Assembly: GCA_013399875.1 (NCBI GenBank)
Contig: VXAZ01008170.1
Span: 744,001-808,000 of the forward strand
Direction: 5' to 3'
Source: Gymnorhina tibicen
Taxonomy: Eukaryota > Chordata > Aves > Passeriformes > Artamidae
Length of the DNA stretch: 64,000 nucleotides
In this document: positions 1 through 12,808 of the stretch, in pieces
Position numbering within the stretch: position 1 is the first letter of the stretch
How the letters are laid out: every line of letters starts with the position of its first letter
Translations under genes and position numbers: made by a program
The notes under the pieces: generated by a model
The model's input: the letters and a program-made list of their open reading frames with translations, nothing else
What the model was told of the DNA's origin: nothing
Databases searched by the model: none

Positions 1-3000
1 GGCTCTCACACATTACAGCCTCAAAGACTCATCTCTTGTATGCACAACACTCATGTTTTATACAAGAAATCCTCAAACCAACCACTGTTTACACAGTAAA
101 AAACGTCTACATTTTCCTGCCTGTAGATCCTCTCTGTTCTTGAGTGTTCTTTTCACTAAGAACCCAGCATTCCTCTCTGAGCCCTGCTTCTTACGGAATA
201 CAGATTCTCTTGTAATTTCTGTCCCCTCTCCCAGCTGATCTCTTAATAAAACCCCCTTCCTTGCCACAGAACACCACCGTAAGCTCTGCTCAAGTTCCAT
301 TTGTTCTGGGACTGCTTCCAGTAACAATTTTTAAGTTTAGTGTTGCCACCATGTCTTTTTGTTCTCCTCTTTTGGTTCCTAAAGCACAGATCCCAGTACA
401 TAGTACCTGATGCTTGAACCTACTTTAGAGCAGTGTAGTCAATCGATAAACAAAAGATAGCTAGTAAAATTTATTATTTATGGCTACCTTATCAGAACCA
501 AAGGGACACTATATTATTAACACAGGCAGTGTTCCACAATGGATGTCACTAGCAGAAATAGCTAGAAATATTTTGGGGTTGTTATCAAATTGTCTAAAAA
601 AAAAAAAAAAACCCACTCTGCTACACATGGCATCAACTCTAATCAGTTGCAAAACAGGATTTTTATTGACACTCCATCCATCTAACAAAAAGCTTTTTCA
701 TTAGGTTCATTCAAAAATCCAAATGAACAAATAGTATTTTACTGTGCAGGTTTTCTTGACTACCAGCCCTTCTTAAACTAATTGGTAAACTGGGTAAGTA
801 GACTGGTTGCTTTAAAAACAATTATTAAATGGCAGCACTTGTCAATGGGTTTTCTTAATGCAGAAGGGGTAACTAAGAATTCTACCTTCACTGAGGGATG
901 ACAGTATTTTTATGCTTGTAGGGAAAAGTCCCAGGGTAAAATTAAAGAAAACTGAAAAGCTACAAAAACTGTAGGCTAAGGGGGGATGAAATGCAGGATG
1001 ATGGAGCAGGGTGGAAAGTTACCAACCCAGTTATAACAACATGGAAAATTAGAGGGAGAAAATATGGTTGCTACTCCCTGGATGGAATGCGGTCAGCATG
1101 CCCAACTTCCCACACACAGTACATGCTAAGGGGGCCTAGAGAGACAGTGGGCTGGAGACAGCATGGCCAGGGTCTGTCCAAATCCTTGCAAGAGGGGGAA
1201 CATGGTGCTACCCTGTAGCTGATAAGCCACATAACAGCTGGCACCCAAGGAAGGATAAAGATTTCCTGCTGTTGAACCAGCAACTGTGGCAAGATCACAG
1301 ATGCCCACCTCCATCCCAAAGTTTCCGTCAGATGCAATACTCATGTATAGCTGCAGCCCCAAAGGTCACCTCAGATGCAATGCTGACATTACCCACCTCC
1401 AAAGTACAACCACCCCCCACTGAACATGATTCATGACCAGAGTCACTCTAGCTCCACCTAAATGTAAAAATAGTATAAAAGTAAGTTAAAAATGGTGTAA
1501 AAATAGGGAAGACTCCATTATTGGGGAATAGTGCTGGTCAGTATATTGCTTTAAGTACATTTTTGCAGCCAGATACTATCACCAGCAATCCTGCCACAGT
1601 TTTCTATTGCATTAATAAAGGACTGCTATTCCATAAACTGTTAGAGTGAGTCCTTCCAGGGCACTTACAGTCACTGGCAGCAGGTAAATATTTGACTGTG
1701 GATACCCAGGAGGGAGTCCCTCTTATGCTGTTGGCATTTGTCCCTGACTCTTGCCTGGGGCAGGAACAGGCCAATTAAAGGTGTGGAGGCCCAGGAGGGG
1801 GCCTCTCTGTTTGCCTGTGACCCCAAGCAAGTCAGCTGAACTACCCTTGGACCAGGTGGACTGCTCAGGGAAAGGTCCCCAAAACAGGATGCTGACTGAC
1901 TGGTGGCGCACAAGGGTCTCAGCTAACCTGGGGCACTGACACACAAATCAAACAGGAAGGGTTGCAGAAAACCTCCCCTTTCACGTGGCAGTGCTCCTTG
2001 AGCTTTAGAAATACCTTCATCTGAAGCTCTGATTTCACATTTACAACTGATGCTAAGAGATTAAAGAATTATGGTAAGAAATGCTTATCACATTTTTATT
2101 GATCCAGATAAATTCAAAAAGTTTAGTAATAGCTTCTCATCTTATTTTAAGTGGAAGAACTTCCCAGGTGTCTGGGAAATGTTTGTTACAGGCACAATGA
2201 TGGGTTTTTTGCAGAATACTTCTTTCTTTTAATCCTTGAAATGTTAATTTGGTATTGACTTACCCAATGACAAGTATAGCAGAGACAAGTTAAATTTCAT
2301 CAGAGCATGGTAATTTAAGTAAGTTCTGCAGAGGAACTGTAATTTAAAAAAATCCTCAGGAAAGGAGGATGGGCCAACAGAGCATAATTATGAGTCGGTA
2401 ATGCTATCAATGTCCTCAATACCGATAGATGCAGTTTGACAGATTTCTCATGAACTTATGTTAACAAAATCAGTGACTCGTGTTTCAGAAGAGAAAGCGT
2501 TTTTCAGTCATTAGAACGATCTGTTCTCTGCAATACTGTCTTTCTAGATTAAAAAATCTGCCATTTAATAGGAGATCATCTTGAGGACAAAGTGAGTGCT
2601 CACACTGCGATATTGGTGAAAGCATTCATGTAAACTAGAGCTGGTTCACGAGTACATTCTGTCATGACTGTAGGTTTAAATCTTTCTACTGGTGTCAGAA
2701 AAACTTTCCCTTTTTTCTGGAAAAAGCTTTTCAGATATTTAAAAACCTGAGCCAGATGACCAAGTAAAGCATTTCCCATGTTCTTCTCACTGAGATTTGT
2801 AATAAGTAGTGTATTTTGACTTCTACTCCTGGACCAGATGTTTTAACTGATGAAATAAATAGCACTTCTGCTAATGCACACAGGCAAATCTTCAGTTGTT
2901 GAACAAGACTCAACTGCATTCTTCTTGAAGAAAACTTCTAAGATCTGTGGCTTATGGCAATGTCTGACTGTGTCACAACATCAAAAATTTGTAAGATGCT

Positions 3001-5877
3001 CCTGAAATCTTACAATCTTAGGAGCAGTGAAAGCAGTAGCTGTTTAAACACATTTATGTTAAAATGCTTAAGTTACAGATGCTCTACCCAAAAGCATTCC
3101 TTCAAGACTTTTCTTTCACACCTCTGGCAGTGACAACACTATTTTTTTCTCTCACACCCCACTACTGTGTGACTATAAACTTACTTCTCCACCTTCCACA
3201 TCCTGTCTTTTAAATTCACAATTGTTGAACACATGGTGTCTAGTAAAAGTATTTCGTTCCAAACTCAGCTCCTCTAATTAATGAGCTTGTCTGCTACCAG
3301 TAAGAGAGTGATATTCCTAGAATAGAGAGAAAACAATATGCAGGCTTCCTCACCCTTAGCTCTCCGTAACCAACCAAATCTCATTTTGTATCAAGCTGTA
3401 TAGTTTTGAGTGATCCAAATAGCAGCTGAGACACTTTAATGAGCTTTGACAATTCTTTCTTGCCAAATTTTTGACAATTTCTTTTGCCAAAGAAAAAAAC
3501 TAGAATATTTATAGTGTAAGCTTGCTGGTATGTTCCACTTCTACAATGCATCATCTATTCTTCTCAGTCAGTCACATTTTTCCCCTCTGAATTTTTTAAC
3601 ATGCTGTTGACAGAATCAAGAGAACCTCTACATGTTCAATAGCATTTAACAGATGTGTCAGAACTAGCTTTTTACTTGGCTACCAAAAAGAACACTAATT
3701 ACTTGTATAAACCAATTCTCCGATACAGATAAAATACTTTACTGATTTGCATTTCTATTTGCTTTTTTTAACTCCAGTGGAACACATTTATTGTTCATAC
3801 ACATCCCTCATTACCATTCTGTACTGCTGCCTCCATATACTGTGCAACCACAGTACAGCTGAGTACTGCCTCAGTAAGTTGGTGGCGTGTTCATCTGACC
3901 TGGTGTAATACCAGCACACTGAACTCCCACATTTTATGTAAAGATTCCACCTACATGTATTTCTTCTGGCTTCCACAGAAGTCCAGTTGTCATGACAAAT
4001 CTCACAGCGAGCTTTGTATATTAAAAGAAACAAGTATGTGCAATGTAACTGCAATCACCAGTAATCCAAATTCTCACTTATTTAAAAAAAAAATTTTTTT
4101 TCAATGTCATAGGCTCTTATACAATAAAGTAACAAACAATTATTACAGATTTTGAAAGACACTAATTATAATTAGTCTTAGCTCTGGCTGCTCCACTTTC
4201 TCAAGAAACAAAACTTCAAGAAACAAAGCACAGGGACTCCAGTATTTTCCAAATCCTAACACCAAGTCACTGATTCTAAGTCTTCTAAAACGTTGTACCT
4301 AGACCTAAAATCCCTTGTCCAGTACTATTTAGAGTATTTTGGATAAGGAAATACATCACAGCATGCTTGCTGTTTAAACCACAAACAGTAAATTCTGTTT
4401 AAAATGTGACAGAATTAAAAGTAAACTTGGGAATTTGAGTTTGGATTAATCAGGAAGCAGTGAAACAAGTTTTACAAGGCTGCCTGCTGGGTTCCAGAAT
4501 TGCACACCAGAATACAAGTACTGAGGTTTTTTTCTAAATAGGATTTGGTATCAAAAATTGAAAGGGTCAGAAACAAGCTTTAATCCAATCCAGTTGAGAC
4601 AGTTGTCACCTTATTGATATTTCCATGACAACACATAGTAAATCTGCCACTTCATACAGGAAATCAGTTATATGAAGTCTTTATGTCTAACAGTATTCAA
4701 TAACTGTCAGTGTAATATTCTCCTTTATATGAGGCACAAAAGGAAAGATAAATTTGAAGACTTCAAAATACTCAGAATACAGCAATTTTTAAAAGAAGTA
4801 TTTAGAACTCTTGGCTCTAACAAACAGCAAAGACTAGGTTATCATCACAGGCTCACAATACAAAAGCAGGAAATTAGTTAGTAAGCTTCCCACTATTCCT
4901 AGGAACGCATCCATATTACATAGCATTCGATGATGGCTAATTCAAATTATTAGTCTCTGATTTAGTCTACTGCTGAACTTTTACAAAGTGTCTATCAATT
5001 AAACTACATTTATTTCACCAGTAATAGGTATTTGCATGACATCTTTCTGAAAAAGAATACAATAAAAGGTCAGTGTACCAAGGAGGAGACCCAAAGACAC
5101 CACTACCAAAGAAAAGCAGCATTTTTCCTTCAGAGCAGGATATTATGATATCCGTGATATGGAACATAACTATATAACAAAGTTTACAGAGAACGGCCAG
5201 CAGACAAACAGAGTAAGGAAATACCCTGGTTGTGGCAATCTTCTGTTTATCTCTGTACAAGACCCTTATTCTCATCTAGCTCTCAGCTACTACATGATAC
5301 AGAAAGATGTGTATCATACTCTGGAAATGTAATGTAAGGTTATGATCCACTCATGACTGAAAAGCACTTGGATATACCCCAGTACATTCTTTCTTGAAAG
5401 AACCCAGTCCTCAATTTCATCTCAGATAAAAGTACCGTCAGTCCACATGTGACTGACCAGAAAATCCTTCAGGCTGCAAGACCTCCTTGTTCCTCTGTGG
5501 TATAAAATATGAAGTGTATCTCATTGTTTGTTTTTTTCCCCAGACCTTTACTGTTACCATGAAAGCTTGCCAAGAAGCAAGAAAAGGACAAAGCTTGAGC
5601 AAAGCATACCCATTTCACATAGTCTTCATGGGCTGCTGCCCCAGTTGAAGCTCTTCTGTAGAATGGGAATTCATACACAGGCATTACTGGCACCATTTAG
5701 AAAGAGAGGCTGCCAGGTAGTCTTTGGCACACATACAGGGTAAAGTATTGCATATTAAAGAAAAAAACTAGCAAACGGATTAACCAATTTTCAAAGCCAA
5801 AACAAAATTTTTAGTACATTAAAACACCAAATAAGTTTCTGTTGGGATTTGACCCTCTTCTGTGGTTAGTTACTTAC
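1..5877. other. BAG1 distal intron or 3' flank, no exon recognised
   Basis: AT-rich, non-coding-looking DNA to the left of the last BAG1 exon I could place. On the minus strand the missing BAG1 exons (the C-terminal helix of the BAG domain) should follow. I searched both strands for reverse-translated forms of the conserved C-terminal motif and found none. The stretch therefore reads as a large intron, with the final exons beyond the left edge, or as the flank of a truncated gene. It contains a run of 16 A at 596-611 and a possible LTR at 970-1966. The short open frames here have no recognisable domain. Confidence 0.5.
970..1966 (+). mobile_element. possible solo LTR of an endogenous retrovirus
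   Basis: A stretch richer in GC than its flanks. It begins TGTAGG and ends TTGCA, giving TG...CA ends. The flanking hexamers are AAAAAC on the left and GAAAAC on the right, a 6-bp duplication with one mismatch. A TATAAAA box lies at 1474-1480 and an AATAAA signal at 1614-1619, in the order expected of U3-R-U5. The distance from AATAAA to the right end (about 350 bp) is long for a U5, so the true right end may be nearer 1671. No coding retroviral remnant is visible. The boundaries are tentative. Confidence 0.4.
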
Positions 5878-8800
5878 AATGGCATCAATCTGTTCAAGGG
5901 TCTTCATGAATTGCTCTGCAGTTCCTTTTATCCTCTTGTCCAGCTGTTTTAGTGCTTCTGCTTGGAGATCCTTTGCTAAAAATCCCTGAAGAAGAAAAAA
6001 CAAAATTATCCCATACCCTACACAATACTCGCCTCAGAAAATCTGTCAATCCACAACAGCAGAAAACATCTTGTACTATTACTGTATTTTCAAGCATAAT
6101 AGGGACTCCAATCTTAATCTGTATTCTTCTGTATTTTATCACTTCTTGACACGGTAAATGTAAGATCTGTCAGGTTTACTTAAATGATAAACAAGTAACA
6201 GACCTTCTTCTTTGGACTTTGAGAGAACTCTTTATGCTTTTCCAGATATAAAGAATGTAACTTATCCCATATGAAACAGTATTTACCTTTTTCTGAACAG
6301 TGTCATGTCTCTTTTTGCAAACTCATAAATGGCATTTGGAATTCACTAAGAATTATTACTGACTCTTGGACATTTAGGGGGGCAGCCTATTATTGACTAC
6401 TCAAAACCTTCCAACTGTTTTGTTTGGGGTTTTTTAAATAGATATACCTATGAAACTGTTTTGCAAAGATATAAAGTCATACAAAACTGGCATACCTTCT
6501 GGATACTTGTGAACTCTTTATTAACTTCCTCTAACTTATTAGCTATTTGCTCCACTGACTTCTCCAAATCTTTTAACTTCTTTAATTCAGCCTCTTCTTC
6601 TGGACTATTCTGTGTATTCAAAAGTACAACATTCACAACTAAGGAACAAATAAAGATAAAATGCAGCTAAAAAGCAGCAGCAGTGCTGATACAGACATAA
6701 AGGCTTCTGATGGTTTAGAATACACACTACACTGGGGCTGTTCTTTCCATATTTCAATACATACCAAATAAGCTTCTTCCAAAGCTTAATTACAAATATA
6801 CTTAAATCAGCAATGTATATAAACACATTTAATGAGATTAATTTGAAGGGGAAAAGTGCAATTTTTTTTCTTTTTGTCAACTTATCATTTCTGAAGAATA
6901 GTCAACATTTACATGACGAGATTATTACCTCATCCTCGACTTACAAAGCCAGCCACAAATCATTTCACCAGAAATAACCCAGATGATCAAGACTCAGTAG
7001 CTACAGTTGAGTAAGATTTTTTTAAACCAGGAAAATAAGATGAGCAGATAAGGTCATCAGTGCATAGAAGGTTCATGAGCACTGACCAAAGATTAGGCAG
7101 AGTCTTGTCAATAATGTAAAGCAGAAGCCAGTCAATAATGTAATTACAGAAAAGTACAAACTGCAGTTACTTGCAGTGTAACATGAGACTGAACTCAACT
7201 TTGTGAATAGGTATACAAAATTAGGTTAATGCTGCAGCTTGTTTCTGTGTTCAGCAGCTGACTTACTGACAAAAATGATGATAGTTTGAGGAGGGAGAAA
7301 AGGTCCAAAGGCAATGCTTACCCTTTTCCCAATCAACATGACTTTGCAACCATTTTTAACACCAAGTGCTGATAATGGTTGTTCCAATTCTTTCAGAGAC
7401 TTTCCTAAATGAAGAACGAGATAGGAAAAAAACAGTTAAAGTACAGTTAGTGGCATAAGAATGTCTTTTTGAAGATATTCAAAACATGGACACCTGAAAG
7501 TGACTAAGATGAAAGCTTATAATCTATAAGGAACATGGCAGATTTGTAAGTTACCTTTGTATATCAGTTTCTGAAAAGGAACTGGCACTCCAGTGACTTG
7601 TTCAATAAGTACAGCCATGTCTTGTAGTGTAGGTTCACCATCTTCTTGTTGAGAAGCTACTTGAATACTGTGTTTTTCATTACCTAGTAGAAAAAGAGAA
7701 TAACAATAATACTTCTTGTAACCTAGAAAATATTACAGAGAGAATCCATCTCTGATATTTATTACCATTAATGCAGAAAGTTCTCAAATCACAGGTTCTC
7801 ATGTAGAATCATAATTTTCAATCAAATTATTCTACTGCACCTCCGTCCTCTTGAAGTGACTGACCTCAGCTGAAAATTTTCGTTTGCATTGGAATAACCT
7901 AAAGAGTTTGATCGGGTGCATTTTACTGGCACAATTTAGTTCCTGCTAAATATTATTTCCTATCTCTTTTTAGGAGTACAGATGGTGTCCAGACATCCCA
8001 CAAGCCAAAGCATGAAAGCCCACACCTTCGTGATGTATCCCATTTCCTGATGCAGGAACTTCTAATGAGTCTTTGGTATCCGAGACAATTTATCATGACT
8101 TCCTTTGCTCCCTTCTCCTCAAACACGAGAAACAAGCAGTCATTGTCTACCCTGTTTCATCTCCACCACCAAACAGGGAGAATTCTCAGAGTACGAAAAC
8201 TATTTCTCCCCATATACTGCTGATAAGCACGCATAACCACTTGGAGAAGTCCCAGCATATCTGTCACCTTCCACTTATGGAACATCCTATTTAGAGTCCC
8301 TGAGATTGCTTCCATGCAAACAGGAGGTAGTTCTTAGGGGGAAAAAAGGAGTATGCCTATTAATCTCTGCTTGCAACAGACCCTTTCTACAACCCTCTGC
8401 TCCCACACACTTGAGGTCTGCCAATCTGAAAGCACCCATAGGAAACAACCACCACTGGCTGCAAGGGAAATCAAAACAGGCATTTTTTGTTCTGCAGGAA
8501 GAGAGAACTTAACACATACAGAAGGAAAACCATTCTCACGCCACTAATTTAAAGTGCACATATCTTTTACAAAGGAGGGTGCTAGAGAAATTGATTTTAA
8601 AATGCTCCAGCCTCCCACAGTCACATGACAAGTGACATTGTAGCTCAAAAACTTTAAAGCTCTAACAAAATTTGTTATTCCAAGACAATTTTAAGCTTAA
8701 AATCACATTATGCCCCTCTCACCCACGCATTTTCCATAAACAGCCCTTCTTACCAGTTTGTTTTGGGGAAAAAAAAACAAACCACAAAACATAACCTCAG

Positions 8801-11800
8801 TGTATTTCAAAAGGTCATTTTGATATAGACAACTGCTTTGTATAAGGACTCTGCCAGCAAGCAGTTGAGAGAAAAAAGCAAACAAACATTAACTGAGGAA
8901 AAAAACAGATCAAGGTTGTCTAACAATAGAACCAGTTTAATTACAAATTATGAGTACCACTTTGGGCAGACTGTAAACAAATTTTACTGTAAATTCACAG
9001 CAGAGTGAAATCACAATAAAAAACAACTCATGGGTTAGAACAGGTATCACAGCTTATCAGCTTGCTTCAGTAAATTACAACACTAATTTGAAGTAACCAC
9101 TACTGCAAAATTCCAAAACACTTCTTTTTTAAAAAGACTAAATAAATTTGAAGAAACAGGTCAATTCGTTTTCTTGCTGTATTGGGTTTACATGGCAAGG
9201 TTTTGGTACCAGGGGCTACAGGGGTGGTTTCTGTGAGAAGCTGCTGGAAGCTTTCCCTGTGTCCAACAGAGCCAACACCAGCTGGCTCCAGGACGAATGC
9301 ACCTCTCCCCATGGCCGAACCCATCAGCAACGGTGGAAGCACCTCTGCAATAACGTAGTTAACAAGGGGGGCAAAACAAACTTGTGCATCAGTAACTGCA
9401 GCCACAGAGAGGAGTGAGAACATGTGAGAGAAACAGCCTGCAGACACCAAGGTCAGCACAGAAGAAAGGGCAGGAGGTGCTCCAGGTGCCGGAGCTGATT
9501 CCCCTGCAGCCCATGGTGAAGACCATGGTGAAGCAGCTATACCCCTGCAGCCTGTGGAGGGAGAGATCCACCTGCAGCCTGTGGAGGATCCCACACCAAA
9601 GGAGGTGGATGCCTGAGAGGAGGCTGTGACCCTCTGGAAAGCCTGTGCTGGAGCAGGGTCCTTGCAGGGACTGGGAGACTCATGGAGAAAGGAGCCCACG
9701 CTGGAGCAGGTTTGCTGGCAGGACTTGTCACCCTGTGGGGGACTCACACTGGAGTAAGCTGTTCCTGAATGACTGCAATCCATGAGAGGAACCCACGCTG
9801 GAGCAGGGGAAGAGTGTGAGGAGTCCTCCCCCTGAGGAGGAAGGAGCAGCAGAGACAAAGTGTGATGAACTGACTGCAGCCCCCATTCCACTGCAGTGGT
9901 CAGGCAGGAGGAGTTAGAGAACTGACGAGTAAAGTTATGCCCGGGGGGAAAGTCTTTTTTCTCCTTTAGTTCTCATTGTTCTACTCTGATTTGAATGTTA
10001 ATAAACTACATTTTCCTGAGTCGAGTCTGTTTTGCCCATGACCTGGTAAGCGTTCTCTCCCTACCCTTCTCTCAACCCACGAGCTTTTTGTTGTATCTTC
10101 TGTCCCCTGCCCAGCTGAGGAGACGAGTGACAGAGTGGCTTTGGTGGGCATCTCATGTCCAGCCAGGGTCTGCCCACCACACTTGCAGACTGTCAAGTCA
10201 CACATGTGGGTCTACTGTCGTTCTGTTTCTCAGCCCTAATTTCCATCTTTCCCCACTTTCGTTCACGCACACAAAACGTTACTAAAAATGTTTTGCGCAA
10301 AGTGGTCAAGCAGCATCTGACAGCTGCAGGCGTAAATCAGACAGATGAAGCCCAAGCTGAACAAAGGCTTCTATTTGCTATCTACTAATGACAAAGTAAT
10401 TATCAGGTAAAAAAACAATTGGAAAGACAAAAACATCCTCAGACAAGCAGGCTGTTGGCAAACAGCAAGATGTTGGAATTATAAATGTCAATATCGTTAA
10501 ATTACTGACATCTTTACTGGCATCTACTGCATCAAAATTAAAACCCCTCAGATCAAATGGAGCTCTCTGAAGGCACTAGTGAGCACATGAATCATGATGA
10601 TTCAGATTATTCTAGAAAATTCCTCACCAAAGACTTAAATAAAACTACCAGGTGATAAAGGAAACACTTTAACAAAACAATTTGACACACAACTTGAAAA
10701 GACAAATGAGCAAACAGAAATAAACAATAACCTTTAGAGATGGAAAGAACATGACCAACATCGTACAAAAGGAACAACGGCAGAATTTATCATCAATAGT
10801 TTAAAAAACTAATCCAATTAAAAAACTACTAACTTTTGCTAACAAAAATCAGCAGAACACCTTGCTGATTTAATACTTTACTATCTTCTTCATTCCTCCT
10901 ACTGTCTCACTTAGATCCACTTCAATAGTTAACCACGTTTCCCATCTTATTTTTAGGAACTGTGGAGTCCAAGCTATTTTCACCCCTTTATAGTTACATT
11001 TTATATTTATTTATATATACAAGCCCATCTTCGCCTCCACTTCCTTCTCCCTCTTCCTGCTTTTCTTTTTGAGGGGAGAAAAAGCCCAACTGTGTCAGCT
11101 GGCCTTTGAAGGTCAGCACCCACCTGTCCTACTGAAGAAACCACTCTCTGTTGCAGTCTTGCAGCTCACTAGCTGGAAACATCCAAGCCTCTTCAACAAA
11201 CCAGAAGAAAGCCTACTGGGTAGCACCAGCTTTTAACATGCAGTGCTGACTTCAGCAATATATTTCATATCAGTGAAGATTACCAAAACAACAGTATCAC
11301 AGAATGGGTCAGGTTGAAGGCACCACAGTGGGTCACCTGGTCCAACTTCCCTGCTCAAGCAGGGTCATCCTACAGCACACGGCACAGGATTGCGTCCAGA
11401 CGGTTCTTGAATATCTCCAGTGAAGGAGACTCCATAGTATCTCTGGGCGAACTGCACCAGAGCACAGTCACCCCCACATATTCAGGTGGCATTTCCTGTG
11501 CATCAGTTTCTGCCCACTGCCTCTTGTCCTATTGCTCGGCACCACTGAGAACAGCCTGGCTCCATCTTCTTGGCATCCCCCCTTCAGATATTCATTCACA
11601 TCAATGAAATCCCCTCTGTCATCTCTCCTCGAGGCTGAACAGGCCCAGCTCCCTCAGCTCTTCCTTTTAAGAGAGATGCTCCAGTCCCCCCCTGATCCTC
11701 GTCGCCCCCAGACGACCTCTGCTCTGCGCCCTCTGGCAAAGGCCGCCCTGTCACCTGTTCCCACTATCCCCTTGCAGCGCACCTACGCCTGCGATCCAGC

Positions 11801-11972
11801 TGGAGGAGACACTGGGAAGCCGTGGCCAGTAAGGAGCGAAGCCTCACGGCAGCAGCCGGGATGGAGCCCAGGCTGAGCGGGGACCGGGCCGTGCCCCGCC
11901 NGCCCGCTGCCCCTGCCCCGGGCGCTTACTGTAAGTGACGGTGACGGTCACCGGGGCTCCGGGCGCCGCCAT
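5878..11972 (-). CDS. BAG1: BAG1, Hsp70 co-chaperone (nucleotide exchange factor), last exons not found
   Basis: BAG1 binds the Hsp70/Hsc70 ATPase domain through its BAG domain to drive ADP release, and links chaperones to the proteasome through a ubiquitin-like domain. Five coding exons are visible on the minus strand: 11930-11972, 7555-7683, 7322-7404, 6496-6609 and 5878-5985. They join in frame to 159 codons. Residues about 7-86 form the ubiquitin-like domain ([12 protein letters not shown] to VMLIGK). Residues 86-159 are the start of the BAG region ([20 protein letters not shown] and [18 protein letters not shown]). About 50 residues, the last BAG helix with the usual KDSRLKRKG motif, are missing from the window as read. 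The start ATG at 11972 fits the short isoform (MAAPGAP). The frame stays open upstream to an ATG at 12254. In human BAG1 has longer isoforms from upstream starts. The identification is firm; completeness is not. Confidence 0.88.
9178..10181 (+). mobile_element. solo LTR (ERV class with 5-bp duplication) in BAG1 intron 1
   Basis: A 1004-bp element with TG...CA ends (TGTATTGGGTTTACATGG at the left, CTGCCCACCACA at the right). It is flanked by a perfect 5-bp direct repeat, CTTGC at 9173-9177 and 10182-10186. A 5-bp duplication is typical of ERVL-like integrases. AATAAA at 10000-10005 lies about 180 bp from the right end, as expected for R-U5. The purine-rich interior leaves a spurious 263-codon frame on the opposite strand. 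No gag, pol or env remains, so this is a recombined solo LTR. Confidence 0.85.
11296..11740 (-). mobile_element. CR1 LINE 3' fragment
   Basis: On the plus strand it opens with TCACAGAATGG followed by GGTTGAAGGCACC, the reverse complement of a CR1 3' end. It continues through the usual CR1 segments: the 'CACCTGGTCCAACTTCC' block, the 'GAGGCTGAACAGGCCCAGCTCC' block and 'CTCCAGTCCCC'. It is 5' truncated and ends in the BAG1 CpG island at about 11740. Confidence 0.85.
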
Positions 11973-12215
11973 CTCGCCCCGCCACAGGGAACCGTCCGCG
12001 GCGCTGCCGGGGCGCGTCACTTCCGGAGCAGGAAAACGGGAATGCCGTCTTCCCGGTCTGCTCTTACGGCGGCACCGCCGAGCAGCTCCCGACAGCAGCA
12101 GGGACGCGGCCGAGGCGGGCCTGGCGTAAACGGGACCTTTTCCTCCCCATCCCAAACCAGGCCCCGCCTCTGGCGAACCCCGTGCAGGTGACGCTGATAA
12201 CCTGACCCCCGCCCC
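11690..12215 (-). promoter_or_regulatory. BAG1: BAG1 CpG-island promoter
   Basis: CpG-dense sequence around BAG1 exon 1. An ETS/GABP-type core, ACTTCCGG, lies at 12019-12026, about 50 bp upstream of the start codon. No TATA box is visible, as is usual for a housekeeping promoter. One base at 11901 is N. The CHMP5 stop codon lies 837 bp upstream, so the promoter sits in the gap between two genes transcribed the same way. Confidence 0.65.
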
Positions 12216-12808
12216 GTTTTTCGGACCAAACTGATCACCAAAAACGCCACACAAAGGGATCTGCTAATCTACGTGATTTTATGTCTCCATAGAATACATA
12301 AAGTTAATGATAACCCGAGCAGTTTTCAAGAAGGTTACAAGTACAATCGCATAAAAGTCTCAGGACTGCAGTAGTTTAAAAATTGCTTTCAGTTCTTTTA
12401 TCAAACAGGCGTAGTAATAAGGGAGCTATTTTACAGAGAGTAAGCAGCAACGTATAGTCTTAGTCTCAAGAAAGAGAAACATAATACAAAGTCAAAATAA
12501 ACCTCAGCTATCGACAGCCACCACTAGTCTTCACGTTTTACTTTGTCCATAAGATACGGAAATCAAAACCTATCAGACTGACTGTTTCCACTGAAGGTAA
12601 CTGTGATCAATTTTCCATTAACAGAAAAGTCAGTAGTAGAACAACTTTCTCCAAAGAAAGAACACCAGCCACTCATATTGCATTCTAGGATGTAGTGATA
12701 TTAAGGTTACACTGGAAGGACAAATTCTCCAGAATTAAAAAAAAAAAAAAGATTCTTAATACAATTCGAAAAGTATAGTTCATTGTATCCATTGTGCTTT
12801 TGAAACAT

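Larger units (their letters stand above)
7684..11929 (-). other. BAG1: BAG1 intron 1
   Basis: A 4.2-kb intron with GT at 11928-11929 and AG at 7684-7685 (read on the minus strand). Nearly a third is transposon: a 1-kb LTR at 9178-10181 and a CR1 fragment at 11296-11740. The remaining 7691-9170 and 10190-11290 are AT-rich and show no conserved coding frame. Open frames in 7953-8885 lack any recognisable domain. Confidence 0.7.

Noticed and set aside
2200..2270. Minus-strand SRIKRKK resembling the missing BAG1 DSRLKRKG motif
   Set aside because: Only a few residues match, the conserved NFKD and VQAFLAEC flanks are absent and no fitting acceptor was found, so it is probably chance.
4672..4881. 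69-codon plus-strand frame with Lys-rich sequence (RHKRKDKFEDFKILRIQQFL)
   Set aside because: It looked protein-like at first, but has no matching neighbour exon, no known domain and an AT-rich intronic setting.
5469..5743. Candidate terminal BAG1 exon just left of the last placed exon
   Set aside because: All three minus-strand frames were read. One ends with a vague TEELQ resemblance, but no frame contains the conserved BAG C-terminal helix.
9100..9891. 263-codon open frame on the minus strand
   Set aside because: It lies inside the LTR at 9178-10181, reads the antisense of its purine-rich repeats, has low-complexity Ser/Pro/Ala content and no known domain.
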